Positions 34,032 to 46,279 of a stretch of 64,000 nucleotides of DNA are shown here, in pieces. The translations under genes and the position numbers were made by a program. Source of the stretch: Mesodorylaimus sp. YZB2_4 (lineage: Eukaryota; Nematoda; Enoplea; Dorylaimida; Dorylaimidae); assembly GCA_030248295.1 (NCBI GenBank), contig JASANH010000594.1, forward strand, positions 118,106 through 182,105, read 5' to 3'. Below the pieces are notes generated by a model. That model worked only from the letters and a program-made list of their open reading frames with translations. It did no database searches and was not told the origin of the DNA. The stretch's first letter is position 1, and every line of letters starts with the position of its first letter.

Positions 34032-37000
34032 TGACGTCTACATATTCGATCCAGACGAGAATCGACCTCCAGAAGATTCAGGAAGATTTGGTCAATCGAA
34101 CAGCAATGGTGCTTTTTCGGGCTCCGCTCACGCCTGCTCTTCAAATTTAAAAAGGGCTCGCTTTCTCTACTTTGATTCCGCGAAGGCCAATAGTGACGAG
34201 GCTTTGGAAGATATCGCTGCTCAACAAGTGGACTGCGACGAGCATAGCGAGGAGGGCAGCATGGTCGAGAACGAAAATGGATGCGTCGACGGTGATGACA
34301 ATGATCAGCAACCTACGAGCCGAAAGCGGCAAAATATCAAGAGTAAGTGGATCTTGATTATTCTCAGCAAGTTCACTAACTTGGGTACCATTTATGCAAT
34401 AAGCCAGTTTGCTGCTCAGACGAACAGAGGAAGCACACGCCACAAGAAGATTCAGGGTGGCTGGTTTCAATCATGGACCTTGATAGTCTCTCTCACAGAC
34501 ATCAGTCTTCTGGATTTTAATTTTGAGACAGTTTGAGCATATGACAAGGTTCGAATGGCAATGTTTCTGGCCCTTTTTTAATAATAGTATCTTCATTTTA
34601 TAGAGAAACTGCCATTGCCATTCCAGCGAACAGCGTGGGTTTACGATGTGTTGGTTTCTAAATACTGCGAGACTCGAACTAAGCAAAAGTACAACTTTAT
34701 GATCGGTGGGGTCACCGTCTCTCTGTCAGCCTGGCTCGCGACGACGGGAATTAAACGATCAGCTTTTTTCGAAATCAAGAAGCAAGTAGAAAGTGTGGCT
34801 CCTATGTTCTCTATGCAAGACAGGTGATCATGAAACTTTTAGTGTTTGCATGAGGACCTTTGTTCACTACCATTGCAATTTGGCCAATTCATCTAATCTT
34901 GCTTCCAGATGGAAAGCGACAGCCCCTTTCAAGAAACATCGGCAAAAAGAGTGTATTCCATCGGCGAACGGAGCAAGCGATGCGCTGTACTCTTTTGCGA
35001 AGGAGAACGATCGGATGCCCAACAAAGATACGATATGCTTGCCTATAGCTCTGACGAAGTATGCGGTCTACAATCTGTACAAGCGATGGTGCGAAATGGA
35101 ATCAGATGACATAGAGGGAATACCGTATCATATCAAAATTTATTGGCGAGATGGAATCAGTTGCACCCGAATATTATCATTCCGAAGGTAGGCGAAGCCA
35201 TCCAAGTCCTAAAAGATACTCTTTCTTCGGGCCGAGCTATTATTTATCATTGGTATCCACCGCTCCTCACATACTTTTACAGCCTGGATTGTTGGTTTTT
35301 TCAGAGTAGTCGATTCACAAAATGCTCCGACTGCGAACGGTTCAAGTCAGAAGCGTCCAAGTTGTTGAATGACCCAGAGAAGAAGGCGGCACTGGAGAAG
35401 GAATACACAGCTCATCTACAACAGCAAGTGTAAGTCGAATCCTGGGCCGTAACCTGCTGTGAATAGAGTAGCTCACTATATTAAGGGCTGAGAGGAGAAG
35501 CTACTACAAGCGACGAAATGAAGCAAAGAGCAATCGAGAGCGCTACTGCAGCATCGTCTTGGACGGCATGGATCAAAGCAAGACCGATTTGCCCCACTTT
35601 GCCCAGCCAACGAAAGCGACAGCAACTTTAACGACAATGCCCACCCATATTACGGGTGTCATCTCTCATGAAGGACGTCGTGATGGTGATCGGCTGGCAT
35701 TCGCTTTTCTCGATAATGGCGAGTTCAAACGCGGAGCCAATCTAACCTGCACGGTTCTGTTGGAGATGCTGGTGAAAGTCAAGGCGAAGCTGGGACAACT
35801 TCCTAGCATTCTTTATATTCAGGTGCAAAACGTGTTTCTGTTTTGCCCTTTTGAACCTGTCCAGAAGCTCTGGTTTGAAGCTGAGCTTGACATGGGCATT
35901 TTGTTAATGTCTGCTATCGATATTTTCGCCCAAAGACTCTCGGAATTGCAGTGCTTGTTTAATGACCAAATAGAACAAAGCTTTACTCTCGTAAAAAGTG
36001 TTGTTTTTTAGGCTGACAACGCTGGCGAGAACAAGAGCAAGTACCTGCTGGCTTTATGTTGTTATCTTGTCGAGAAGATAGTATTCGAAAAAATTCGTGT
36101 CAGCTTTCTCATGGTCGGGTGAGTCAAAGAATTTGAGGAAAGATTTGATATCACACAGCGTAAAGGGCATTTTATGAACGACTTCTGTGTAGTCTAACCC
36201 GGGGTCGGTTATTATTTTCTCTTTCAAAACCCTTCCTCTGTCGAACGGTCGAGCATAATCTGATCTATATGACGAGAATTCAATTTTCTCCAGAGTGCTA
36301 AATCCTCGCGTCCTCAGTGGCGCTCATTTGAAAGAGGAGGGTTTTCGCTATCGGATGCACCTTGCCCGGGGAATGTCTGCTGTCAGCAGGTGAAGCGGGC
36401 AAGAGATGAAGGGGAATCACCGCTCGCGCCAGTTTAAATTTTCAAATTCTCCACAGAAACCTTGTAAACCTACTCGGTTAGGTTCACTGGAACGTCCTAC
36501 CTCGAAGGTACGCAACTCGTTTTTTCTCGTTCTTTATTCACAGGAGCAAGAGGAGAGAGACAGTCCAAGGAGACAACCCGAATGGCCTACCCCAATCCAC
36601 GTGCCGACCTGTCCTTATATAGACAGTCGCTCTAGACACGAACACACTAATTATCTGAGCCGTTCCTACCAAGTAAACACAATGAAGGATATCCAGACCA
36701 CATTACAGCACGACACATTCACTCCTATCTTCTTCCGTCCGTCCTGGCGCCAGTCGTCTGCTGGGACAGGCGAGGTCCACATTCTAATTACAACAAACTC
36801 CATATCTACGCCATTCGTGTACAAGTCGGGTCACCTAAGGATATTGGTACATGCATTGTGCTAATCAATCCTAGCTCAAACAAAGAGTCAATCCTGTCGA
36901 TTCAGACCATTCCTTATCTAGAGAATTTCTCAAGATAAGCTCATAAAAGGATATCCTACACTGTACAACATTTCATGCAAGATACTATGCATCTCTACAC

Positions 37001-38912
37001 CCCAAGCACAATTCAAAAGGACTAGTGTTTCCGATCCGTCTTTGCGCCTCTTCCGAAAATGCATATATTTGTCGCCTGTAGGCAACAGTGAATCGAATAG
37101 ATAAAAAACCAGTTGCTCGTCCACGTGGACGAGTAAGTATTCGACCAAGGTTGGGTCACATTTTTCTGTGTTGGATCCTGCTCCATCCAGGTTCTCCCGT
37201 AGGACTATTTGCCTATTGCCAGCCAGCAGTCATGATATGATAAGCGAGATCGTGAAGTGACCAGCTCATGGCAGCTTCCCTCTGTGCGTCCCCACTAGGA
37301 GAACCTTCGCACGAAAATATCCTGTGCCAGCACCGGGGTGCCAGGATTATAGTTGGCGAGAATGAAGGGTCCTCCTCGACTGGTGATTAAGAACCATTTT
37401 CTTGATCCTCTTCTCGTTTGGTGTCCACCACCATCTGGTTGCTGGCTCAAACATTGTGGGCGAACGCTTTAGCCAACTAAGCCACCATCCAGTAGCTGCT
37501 ACTCTAAAGGTGGAGACTTGATCCGATCGAGCTGGATCCAGTTTAACCAATCTACGTATCATTCTCGCTGTATTGGTTTGGCCAGATCAGTCGATGCTTG
37601 GGCAATGCTTTTTCAGAGTGAATATTTGTCAAGGGGGTTTTGCTAGGCGGACTTCCATTTTTGGAGTTGGTCAAGGCCTTGACCTCCTCTAAGTAAAGAG
37701 GCTGGAGAGGGGAGGGAGTGGAGAGAAAGTGGAGAGGGATAAAAGTGGAGTGGGATGGGGAGTCGAGAAAACGCATTTTTTGGTGGACAACCTTCTGTCC
37801 TTCACGTATGGTCTCGATTTCAAACAATGGCTGAACCCGCACATGCAACAGATCAGCCACCATAGCGAGCCCCATTGCTTTCAGATCAAGCAGGATGTGG
37901 ATGGCAAAGCCGAAATTGTGTACAAGGTTAATCATAAACATTTAGACTTCTCCTCATTTTGCACCTTAAGTGATTTTTGTTTCGGAATTGGTCCACGGAC
38001 AAGGAATGGCTTCAGTGTAACATCGTTGATGAGTCCGACAAGTATCTTCTTCAAGATCACCCAGCATTGATCAGTTATTGCCAGTACCGGTCGATTATTC
38101 GTCTTTACAACTACAGAACGACGAAAACGGTCAACGCGGTGTAGAAGCTTGTCTACCATCGTACAAGAAAGCTATGCACGACGACGATGCTCTGAAACGG
38201 TGGGAGAATTTATTGTCTGCACACGTGAGAAACAGCTCGGCTTGGCTGCTTTCACGTCGCCTGTCTTTCCATTGACGTTTCTGCTTTCACCGACTGCGCC
38301 ATCGAACGAAAACGCTATCGAGTCGATCTCAGGTGATTGTCCATTGGACACCGCCTCGCGTCTGCAGCCAGTAAGATCATCATCTCCCTTGCATGAGCTA
38401 GGCGACCGCTTTGCAACCGCCATTTAACCATAATGTCCTGTATACATGGAACTTCTGCCTGTTTAAGGTCACCATTGGAAAAGGAAAGCGCAAATTCCAT
38501 TTCAAGCAGAACTTGCCCGACGAAACGACGCTTGTCTTCAGTGTTGGCGACATGGTTCTTGTTGATTGTCGCCCCACCTACGATTCTTGGCCCCGGATTG
38601 GAGAGGTAAGACATTGTCACTGTAATGGTCTTATTAAGTCCCCCAGTTGGTGCTTTTCTTACCTAGGTCACAGAAATCAATGATGCTCAGATTACCGTAT
38701 TATGGTACACGATGAAAAGTGGGATCTGCAAAGTTTCCATGCAACTAAAGGCGCGAGAGGCTGATGACGGGCGACGTAAACGACGGAAGATCGTTGAAGC
38801 GGTGAACGAATCGATACGCAAAGAAACGGTTTGGTCAGATGGCCTCCAGCTCACTGGTACTCAACGACTTCCGCAGTGCGCTCAAGAAGCTTTGAAGGTA
38901 TACGGATCGTAA
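34032..38912 (+). CDS. Multi-exon DUF7869-type (transposon-derived) protein gene, probably damaged
   Basis: Exons that I can support: 34032-34342 (acidic, GDVYIFDPDENRPPEDSGRF; SRKRQ basic patch); 34604 to about 34825 (LPFQRTAWVYDVLVSKYC); about 34908-35190 (MPNKDTICLPIALTKYAVYN); 35304 to about 35428 (SSRFTKCSDCERF); about 35485-35820 (SIVLDGMDQSKTDLPH); 36012-36118 (ADNAGENKSKYLLALCCYLV, KIRVSFLMVG); about 37810-37930; about 37990-38067; about 38078-38230; about 38440-38607 (VGDMVLVDCRP); and 38667-38912 (ITVLWYTMKSG, basic tail). LDGMDQ, Q-x-DN-x-x-ENK and V-x-FL-x-VG follow the DUF7869 pattern, which resembles an RNase-H-fold transposase. Two problems: the frame changes near 35135, and I cannot find the expected G-H-T-H-E-D exon after 36118. 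The 5' start is not identified. Confidence 0.6.
36406..36864 (+). other. Inserted sequence with a TATA-like box inside the DUF7869-type gene
   Basis: A 152-codon frame within the large interval between exons has no recognised domain. It contains CCTTATATAGACAG near 36612, a strong TATA-like box, and may belong to a solo LTR or other insertion. The interval 36120-37800 otherwise contains a tRNA-like relic and nothing recognisable. Confidence 0.3.
37425..37495 (-). tRNA. tRNA-like pseudogene or SINE head
   Basis: On the minus strand GGTGGCTTAGTTGGCTAAAG fits a tRNA acceptor/D-arm with A box. The following CGTTCGCCC and TGTTTGAGCCAGCAACC resemble the rest of a tRNA, but the T-arm is damaged. 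It lies in an intron of the DUF7869-type gene. Confidence 0.45.
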
Positions 38913-39304
38913 GTCTGCATGCCACTGTGGTTAGGTTCTAGACAACCCTCGGGTTGACCTAGTTGTACATAGTGCACATTTTTTCTAGTCGACCATGGCT
39001 TGACCGGTGATGGGACTTGCCTCGTATTTATTTTCTTGCTGCTCATGTATTTCTTGTACTTTTTAAGTCCTGCAAGCAGAAACTCAGAGGACTGACAACT
39101 GATCTACAATGCGAACTTTCAGTAGCTTGTGGTCATCAGTTATCAGGATGAGCTGGAGTAGGCATTGCCTGCTTCACGCCCGGCTTGCAGGTTCTGGGCG
39201 TGCCTGGCTATGATCAGCACCTCCACGTGGTGCCGGGTGGAAACGAAGCTTCTACTGCCTCCTTGCAATCGAAGAGTCGGCCAAGACTGATCATTTTGGG
39301 GCAT
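38913..39304. other. 3' flank of the DUF7869-type gene
   Basis: Contains a small hairpin AACCCTCGGGTT at about 38944; nothing else recognised. Confidence 0.5.
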
Positions 39305-40735
39305 GAGTTTGTCCCCTTATTTCAGGTGGAGGATAAGGGAAATGAGCTGTATGAGTGAGTTCGCCCCCACTTCGAGCTAGGAGAGTGCGTGAGTTATGTG
39401 CAGGAGTGAGTTCGCTAATTGTTCCAGCTTCGAGGGGCAGTAAGTGAGCTTTCTGGGTAAGACTCCTTCATTTCAGATCAGAAAATGAGTGAGTGAGGTG
39501 CAGAAGTGAGTTCATTCCTTGTTCCTGCTAGAAAAGGCATTAAGTGGGCTGTCTGATTGTGTTTTCTCTCTGTTTTAGTTGGGAGAGCGGGTGAGTCGGT
39601 TTTCTGTGTGGCTTCGTCCCTCATTTTAGATGAAGAAGGAGGTAAGTGGGCTGTTTAAGTGAGATTCTCCCTCATTCCCGCTTGGAAAATGTGTGAGTGA
39701 GGTGCAAGGGTGATGTCTCTACTTGTTCCAGCTGGGTGAGGAAGTAAGTGAGCTGTCTGGGTGTGTTTCCTCTTTGTTTCAGGTTCGAGAGCGAGGGACC
39801 CAGTTTTCTGAGCTGCTTTGTCCCTCATTTTTGATGGAGGATGAGGGAAACGGCTGTTTGAGTGAGCTTCCCCCTTGTTTCAGTCACAAAATGGAATGTA
39901 GCACCTGCCTGAGTGAGTTCGCCCTTTGTTTGAATAAGGGAGAGGGAGAAAGTGAGCTGTCTGGATGAGTTTGTCCCTTGTTTAAGCTGAAAGAGGAAGT
40001 GAGCGAGATCTCTGAGTGGGTTTTTCTTTTATTTCAGGTAGGAGAGTGTGTGAGTGTGTTGCAGATGTGATGTTGTTTTTCCCTCATACCAGCTGGAAAA
40101 GTGAGTGAGTGTTAGGTAGAAGTAAGATCGCCCTCCGTTCTAGCTGGGCCAGAAGAATGTTTTTAAGCATGGTACAGAAGTCGGTTTGCTTCTTGTTTCA
40201 GGCAGAGGGGGCATGAAGCACAGTAAGCTGTCCGAGCAAGTTTGTCCTTTGGTTCAGGTGGGAGAGGAAGTGAGTGAGGTGCCTAAGTAAGATTGTCCTT
40301 CATTTTAGCTTGGAAAACGTGTGAGTTTGAAGCAGGAATGAGTTTGCTTTTTTTCAGCTAGGAGAGGCAGTAAGTGAGGTGCAGTAGTGCGTTCGCCCCT
40401 TGTTTCACCTGAGAGAGGTAGTAAGTGAGCTGTCTCGGTGAGTTCGCCCCTTGTTGCAGCTAGGAGAGGCTGAAAGTGAGCTGTGTGAGTACGTTCGCCC
40501 TCATTCCGAGCTAGGAGAGTGTGTGAGTGAAGTGCAGGAGTAAGATCGCCCTTTTTGTTCTTGTTGGGTTAGGGAGATTGAGCTTTCTGAGTTAGTTTCT
40601 CACTCGTTTTTGCCGGGAGAATGTGTGAGCGTGGTGCTGGAGTTGGTTCGCTTCTTGTTCCAGGTAGGAGAGGAGGTAAGTGAGCTGTCTAAGAAGGCTT
40701 ACATCCTTTTTTAGCTAGGAGAGTTTTTGATTCAG
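39305..40735. repeat. Minisatellite of about 55-60 bp units resembling splice-site-flanked microexons
   Basis: About 24 degenerate units follow each other. A typical unit reads GTGAGTTCGCCC, CTTGTTTCAG, CTAGGAGAGG, then AAGTAAGTGAGCTGTCTGG. Thus each unit has a pyrimidine-rich stretch ending in CAG and, 10-14 bases later, a GTAAGTGAG that is a near-ideal 5' splice site. Several units are shortened or mutated. No long open frame runs through the array. Confidence 0.8.
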
Positions 40736-41120
40736 GACCCGGGACTCACCTCAGGATTAGTTGACGAGTTTTTACATACTTCGAGTTATCCCCCGGGACC
40801 ATCTCAGGACTCACCTGCCGTAATCTTATCCTCTAATTGCTGCTGTAAGATATTAGAGCATTTACCCGAGCCTCACACAGGCTCGATCCAACCCAGCTTG
40901 ACCCCTCTGTCACAAAATTCAGCCAAGCCTAAACCCCATGGGTTTAGACCCGTTCACAGGGGCTTGTAGGGGCTACTCGCGGCCTGGGTACTTATGCCTG
41001 ATTTTTTGGTTGCTTTCTCAATCGTCTCTTCAAAGATTTCAAATGCCTTAATGATAGGTGGAAGTTTCAGGTAATCCATTTCTGCTTTTCTGGCCCGTGA
41101 AAGCGGCCAAAAGTCAAAAG

Positions 41121-41390
41121 TCATATAGGCCAAAGTTGTGGTATCATGCGAGAAAGGGACCAGAACCACCGCTCTATGAGTGCTTTAATATCAACACTAA
41201 CACACTGAATAGTAGCGGGAATAAATGATTGGCTTGTCACGTTTTCATCACTAATATCCGTATCCAATTCTGATCCATTCAAATCACCATTATTTGAAGT
41301 AGCGGGCGGATTGCAAACTTCACGATGCCGATGTAATGACGGGTGATGGGCAAAATTTTTTTGACAATAGTCACATTGATGCACCTTGCT
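41121..41390 (-). pseudogene. Split C2H2 zinc-finger gene, downstream part
   Basis: On the minus strand the frame begins with KVHQCDYCQKNF and RHREVC, a C-x2-C...H-x3-4-C/H finger, followed by an acidic linker (GSELDTDISDENV) and a stop at 41121. An overlapping frame to 40954 (LPPIIKAFEIFEETIEKATK) may be a further piece after a frameshift or splice. The upstream finger of the same reading frame lies at 49496-49574, across the BEL/Pao insertion. The gene was therefore interrupted inside coding sequence; without the insertion the two fingers would be adjacent with a short linker. Confidence 0.7.
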
Positions 41391-41395
41391 GAGGC
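41391..41395. repeat. Target-site duplication of the BEL/Pao element, left
   Basis: GAGGC here and at 49491-49495 flank the element directly. A 5-bp duplication fits the 4-6 bp usual for BEL/Pao. Confidence 0.8.
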
Positions 41396-41630
41396 TGTCG
41401 CGTCATCGCGAACTGTTAGCTTAGTGTTTAGATTGTAGTGATGAATGTTTACGATCTGCCGAAATTACTAGCACTAGTAGCTATGGGGCGATAGGCCCGA
41501 CCCGTCTAAACTATCCCACAGTTAGGGAGTAACCTTTGCTTTGTGTAACTTAATGGAAAGGATGTGTGTATAGTTCAGAGTAAAAGAGTTCGTGAACGGT
41601 CGGATTACTTATGTGGGAAGAGTCGCCACA
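41396..41630 (+). repeat. 5' LTR of the BEL/Pao element
   Basis: Begins TGTCGCGTC directly after the target duplication and ends GTCGCCACA. The final 59 bases are repeated exactly at 49432-49490, and about 45 of them occur inverted at 63955-64000. The LTR body is seen only here. Confidence 0.8.
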
Positions 41631-41635
41631 TAAAG

Positions 41636-41653
41636 TGGTAGCAGAACTGTACG
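41636..41653 (+). promoter_or_regulatory. Putative tRNA primer-binding site
   Basis: TGGTAGCAGAACTGTACG begins five bases after the LTR. TGG at the start matches the universal CCA end of a tRNA primer. The tRNA species is not assigned. Confidence 0.6.
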
Positions 41654-42127
41654 ATTATTGAGCGATTTTGCGTTTCGGCATCAATGGACACTTGGATTTG
41701 CAAGTGAATTCATTCTGGTTCCATTGGTATGAGGTCAGTTTTCTGCGTCTTGCATGTCGCGGTTGCCACTCCCTTCGTGCAAGTAGTCTGTCCTCCTAGC
41801 TAGGAAGGAGCTCATTACGCGCCCTGTAGGAAACGTAGGGTTGGCTGCGGTTCCTTTCTACCTGGTCATTTCTGGACCGTTAGGCGGAGGCGTCCGGGAG
41901 TCAGACGAAAGCTGGGAAGTGTGCTCTGCTCTGTATTCTGATTGACCGTCCGTTAGGTTGTCGCACTTTTCTGCGATTTTTTTTCTGAGCGACTGTGACG
42001 TCACCCATTCCGTTGTTCTCTTCCGCTATTGAGGACCAATTGGACGTCATAGTGATTTCCGTTTTTGCTTTGGAAGCCCTCCGTTTTTCCTGAGTGCGAT
42101 CGGTCATTTTTCCGAATTTAGTCGACG

Positions 42128-43260
42128 ATGTCGAGTATTCTTCGTTCCTTGAGACCAGTTCGAAACGAAATCAAGAAGTCAATGGCTGAGAAGCCGGCCT
42201 TGACTATGGCTTTCCACACTGACGCAGCCCGTGATACCTACATCATGGAGACAGAATTCTTCGTCAATAAGCTGAAGGCCCGCCGTATTGCATTTTTCCA
42301 GCTCCATGAGAAACTAATTCAGATTACCTGCAAGACGTAAGCTGATCAGAAATCCGTCGATGAGGTCGCAGAAGCCGACTCGAACCTGATACTGGAACTG
42401 GATGCTGTGATTGAGGAAATTTCCGTTGTTCTGAGCACACTCAATCGAGCCCGTGACCGTGATTTTCAGCGCAGGCGAGCAATCGCCGCGGACCTGGATC
42501 ATCAGCAAGCAGTTGCCGCCCCGAGTGTGAAGCTGCCCAAAATCGATTTGAAGAGATTTTCTGGTGACGTCATGCAGTGGCATGAGTTTTGGGACTCCTT
42601 CGAAACGGCCATTCACAACAACACCACATTGTCCGATGTTGACAAATTTAAATATTTACGTGGCCAGCTGCTTGGGGAAGCCAAGTCGGCCATTACAGGT
42701 CTGTCCTTGACGAACGAAAATTATGCGCATGCGGTCGAAATTTTGAACAAGCGATACGGCGACAAACAGGTGGTCGTCAACTCGCACTATATGGCTCTCT
42801 CGACTCTGCAGGCGCCACCAGATCAGACGCCTAAAATCCGTTTTGTGTGGGACAAAGTCGAAAAGCATCTTCGTTCGTTGGAAGCCTTAGGCGAACAGAT
42901 CGAGCACGGACATGTCGTGTCAGTGATTTTTTCGAAACTACCGCGCAATGTAATTTTGCGCCTGGAAGAAAATCGGGGAGATGAGGCTTGGACCGTAGCC
43001 GCACTCCGAAAAAGGGTACAGAAATTGCTCGAAGCCTGAGAACTGGCTGATCAGCATCACAAGCCATCCGCATCCGTGGCACCGAAACCTACAACAGGCT
43101 TTTTGCATGGGCAAAATGGACCCCAGAAGAGATCTGGAGGATATCACACGTCTGACGACGACCAGAAAAAACAGGGCGAATATCACACGACGACAGGTTC
43201 TCTTTTGACCCACTCCAGAGCTGAGAAGACGCAGAGTAGCAAATGTTTCTTTTGCCAAGG
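42128..43260 (+). pseudogene. BEL/Pao gag region, interrupted
   Basis: The gag-type frame starts at the ATG 42128 and has a helical N-terminal region with NRARDRDFQRRR. The DUF1759-like core follows, with LPKIDLKRFSGD and WHEFWDSFETAIHNN. In-frame stops lie at 42338-42340 and 43037-43039. The first zinc-knuckle cysteines (CFFCQGDH) are at about 43245, after which the continuation is in another frame. This would form the particle shell in an intact element. Confidence 0.85.
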
Positions 43261-43265
43261 AGACC

Positions 43266-44220
43266 ATGGGCTGATGAATGTCCAGTGTATACTACAGTTG
43301 AAGCCAGGAAGAAACAGATCAAGGGAAAATGTTTCGTCTGCATTAGAGAAGGTCATAGCCGAAAGGCTTGCAAATCTGAAAAGGCGTGTGTGCACTGCAA
43401 ACAGAAGAAACGTCATCATCGAAGTTTGTGCCCAAAGAAGTTCCCCATGCAGGATCCGAAAAAGGAAGCTGCCTGTCCTGTTTTGGAAGAACATCAGAAA
43501 ACCGAACCTGAGGGGCACAAGCCTGAAAATGCCCTGGTCAATTTGGATGGACGTGGTCTTCTTCAAACTGCGAGTGCACATGTCATGACCCCACCGTCGC
43601 CGCATGAAGAAAAGGTCCGGCTAGTCTTCGACTGTGGGAGTCAGCGCACATATGTGACCGAAGAGCTGGTCGCAAAATTAAAAGCAGAACCGCAGGCTCA
43701 AGAGACACTGCAGATTTACACATTTGGTGGTATCGAGGCTACGCGGATTCGGACCAAGGTGGTCAAACTGAAACTGAAACTGCTGGATGGATCCGCCATG
43801 GAACTCCTAGCAAATACTGTCCAAAGAATTGGAGAAATTCACCACAAGTTGGTAGATGTGGCCAGATACGGAGCGTTGTATCAGACAATGCCAATGGCGG
43901 ACCCAGTTGGCAAAAAACCATTAAAACCAGGGATCGACCTACTGATTGGGAATAATTATTATTGGGATTTGATCACAGCCGAAAGAGTGGAACTGGGCAA
44001 AGGCCTGTATGTGATCGGGTCCAAGTTGGGCTGGGTGGCCAGTGGACGCACTGGTGATACGTCTGAGTGGTCCAATAAACCATCTGTCACCATGTTAACC
44101 CCAGTCGCCAATAATGTGGTTGGTGAATCCTCAGTCGTCAGTGCTGATCAACCACTTCTGAAGGAAATTGGTGGAGATTGGAGTTTGGCTGGAAGATTGG
44201 TGGAGTTTGGAGTCCCTTGA
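43266..44220 (+). pseudogene. BEL/Pao nucleocapsid knuckles and aspartic protease
   Basis: This frame contains two CCHC-like knuckles, CFVCIREGHSRKAC and CVHCKQKKRHHRSLC, which bind RNA. The protease follows, with catalytic motif VFDCGSQRTYV at about 43627; the usual D-S/T-G is D-C-G here. A conserved LLIGNNYYWDLI follows at about 43940, typical of the protease/RT boundary of BEL/Pao. The frame ends at 44220, and the RT continues in an overlapping frame. Confidence 0.85.
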
Positions 44221-46279
44221 AATCAAGGACCAACCCCAAGCTTCGGTTGATGACACCGTCTTGCAGATATTTAATCAATCGATTCAGTACGACGGCCAGC
44301 GTTATTTGGTAGCCTGGCCTTGGAAAGATAATGTCGATTTGCTACCTACTAATTATGGTTTGGCTATGGGACGTTTGCAGTCTTTGATTCGCCGCCTGAA
44401 AACGGATCCTGACCTTCTAGAGAAGTACAGTGCCATAATCCAAGCACAGCTACAGCAAGGTATCATCGGAAAGGTACCAGACCCTGATAACGCAGTCACG
44501 AAACAGCATTATATTCCGCACCATCCGGTAATTACTCCTGAGAAAAGCACAACCAAAGTCCGTATTGTATACGATGGCTCGGCAAAGTCTAGGAAAGACT
44601 TGCCCAGCATCAACGAGTGCTTGAACCGTGGTCCAGTTATTTTGGAGGACCTTTGCGCTTTGCTCATGCGATTTCGTCTGCACAAGGTGGCGTTGACTGC
44701 GGATATCGAGAAAGCGTTTCTGCAGATTGGGCTACAACCGGCAGCGAGAGATGTTACCCGATTTCTCTGGGTGAAGGACCCGACGAAGCTGGACATGGAA
44801 GGCAATCTCGAAGTCTACCGTTTTACCCGAGTGCCATTCGGCATAATCTCGAGTCCGTTTCTGCTTGGTGCCACTATTCAGAACCACTTGCTCCGAGATG
44901 GCTCTGATATGGCCTCAGCTCTGCTTCGGGATTTGTATGTGGATAATCTGATCAGCGGTGCACCGTCCGCGGGTGAAGCGCATATTTTCTATCAGAAGGC
45001 CAAGGAGATCTTCAGCTCCGCGTCCATGAATCTGAGAGAATGGACGTCCAATGATCCAGAAGTCATGATGGCGATCCCTGAAGCTGATCGTGTGAAATCA
45101 TCATTGGTGAAGATTCTAGGCATGACCTGGGATACAAAATCTGACACCATGCAGTTGAGTCGACCTGGAAGCCAGGCATTGGCATTGGACTTTACGAAAC
45201 GTATTATTTTGCAGTCCATCGCCAAATATTTTGACCCATTGGGCCTGTTTAGTCCCATCTTGCTTCCCGGAAAGAGCTTTCTGCAAAATTTGTGGTTGGA
45301 GAAGCAAGGGTGGGATGATCCGCTGACGTCTGCCCAGATAGATGAGTGGCAAAAAACCATTCAAGCCGTTGAGCTTGTCAATTCTGTTTCGGTTCCTCGT
45401 TACGCTGGACTTATCAGTGAGGCACCAGACACCGTCTATGAGCTACATTGTTTCACGGATGCTTCGAAGAAGGCCTATGGGGCTGCTGTTTGGTCACCGA
45501 AAGGCATTTCATCGCATCTGACCTTCGCAAAGTCGCGTTTGGCGCCAACCAGAGCGATTACCATACCACGTTTAGAACTGTTAGCCGCGTCTGTTGGGGG
45601 AGTCATGCTGCAATTCGTGGAGAAATCATTGAATGTGGCCATCACGAACCGATTTTGATGGACGGACTCTCAATGCGTTTTACACTGGATTCGATCCAGT
45701 AAGCCGCTATCCGTTTTCGTGACTAATCGTGTCAAGCAGTTACGAAAAATTCCGCACATTCAGTTTCGTTACATCCATACCGAACAGAATCCTGCCGACG
45801 AAGTGAGCAAAAGTTCGCTCTGGTGGCATGGACCACCGTGGCTGTTGAAGGACAACTCAGCATGGACACCAGAAGCTGAGCAGTTTAAAATCGATACAGC
45901 TACTTTGGAGAAAATTTCCTCAGAACAGAAACCGTGCGTTTTATTCGAAACTTCTATGCTTAATACTAAACACAATCCGAACGCGCGGACCAGCCCATTG
46001 GGCATTGATCAGAATCGATTTTCCAGTTTGATGAAGTTGTTAAGAGTCACCGCATGGAGTTTGCGATTTATCCGAAAATTGAAAGACAAGACGTGCTCTG
46101 ATAAAGGGCCCCTGACTGCTGCCGATATCCAGTCAGCACAGATCGTATGGGTCAAGCACGTTCAGGAGCAGCATTTCGCGGAGGTGTTTCAAGCAATGGA
46201 CAAAGGGAAAAGGAGCCCAATCCAGGATCACTTGAACCTCTGCAAGGGCGACGATGGCATCCTGCGCTGCAGAGGCTGA
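44180..46279 (+). pseudogene. BEL/Pao reverse transcriptase and RNase H, interrupted
   Basis: RT motifs include VRIVYDGSAKS, LTADIEKAFLQIGL, FTRVPFGIISSPFLL and the catalytic LYVDNLISG box (YVDN rather than YVDD, frequent in BEL/Pao). RNase H begins LHCFTDASKKAYGA at about 45450 and PRLELLAA follows. In-frame stops lie at 45656-45658, in the middle of RNase H, and at 46277-46279, before the integrase. The tether/connection part TEQNPADEVSK is at about 45780. Two stops make the copy inactive as pol. Confidence 0.9.

Noticed and set aside
37552-37941. 129-codon minus-strand frame
   Set aside because: It is antisense to likely exons of the DUF7869-type gene and has no resemblance to a family.
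39305-40735. CRISPR-like array
   Set aside because: Units are contiguous and diverged without unique spacers, in a eukaryotic genome. It is a minisatellite.
42314-42616. Minus-strand open frames over the BEL/Pao element (here and at 42831, 43183, 44992, 48104 and others)
   Set aside because: They are shadows of the gag/pol/env frames with no own similarity or codon pattern.
43260-44220. Programmed ribosomal frameshifts in the BEL/Pao element
   Set aside because: The frame changes lie within domains, without slippery heptamers, and are accompanied by stop codons elsewhere. Mutational decay is the simpler explanation.
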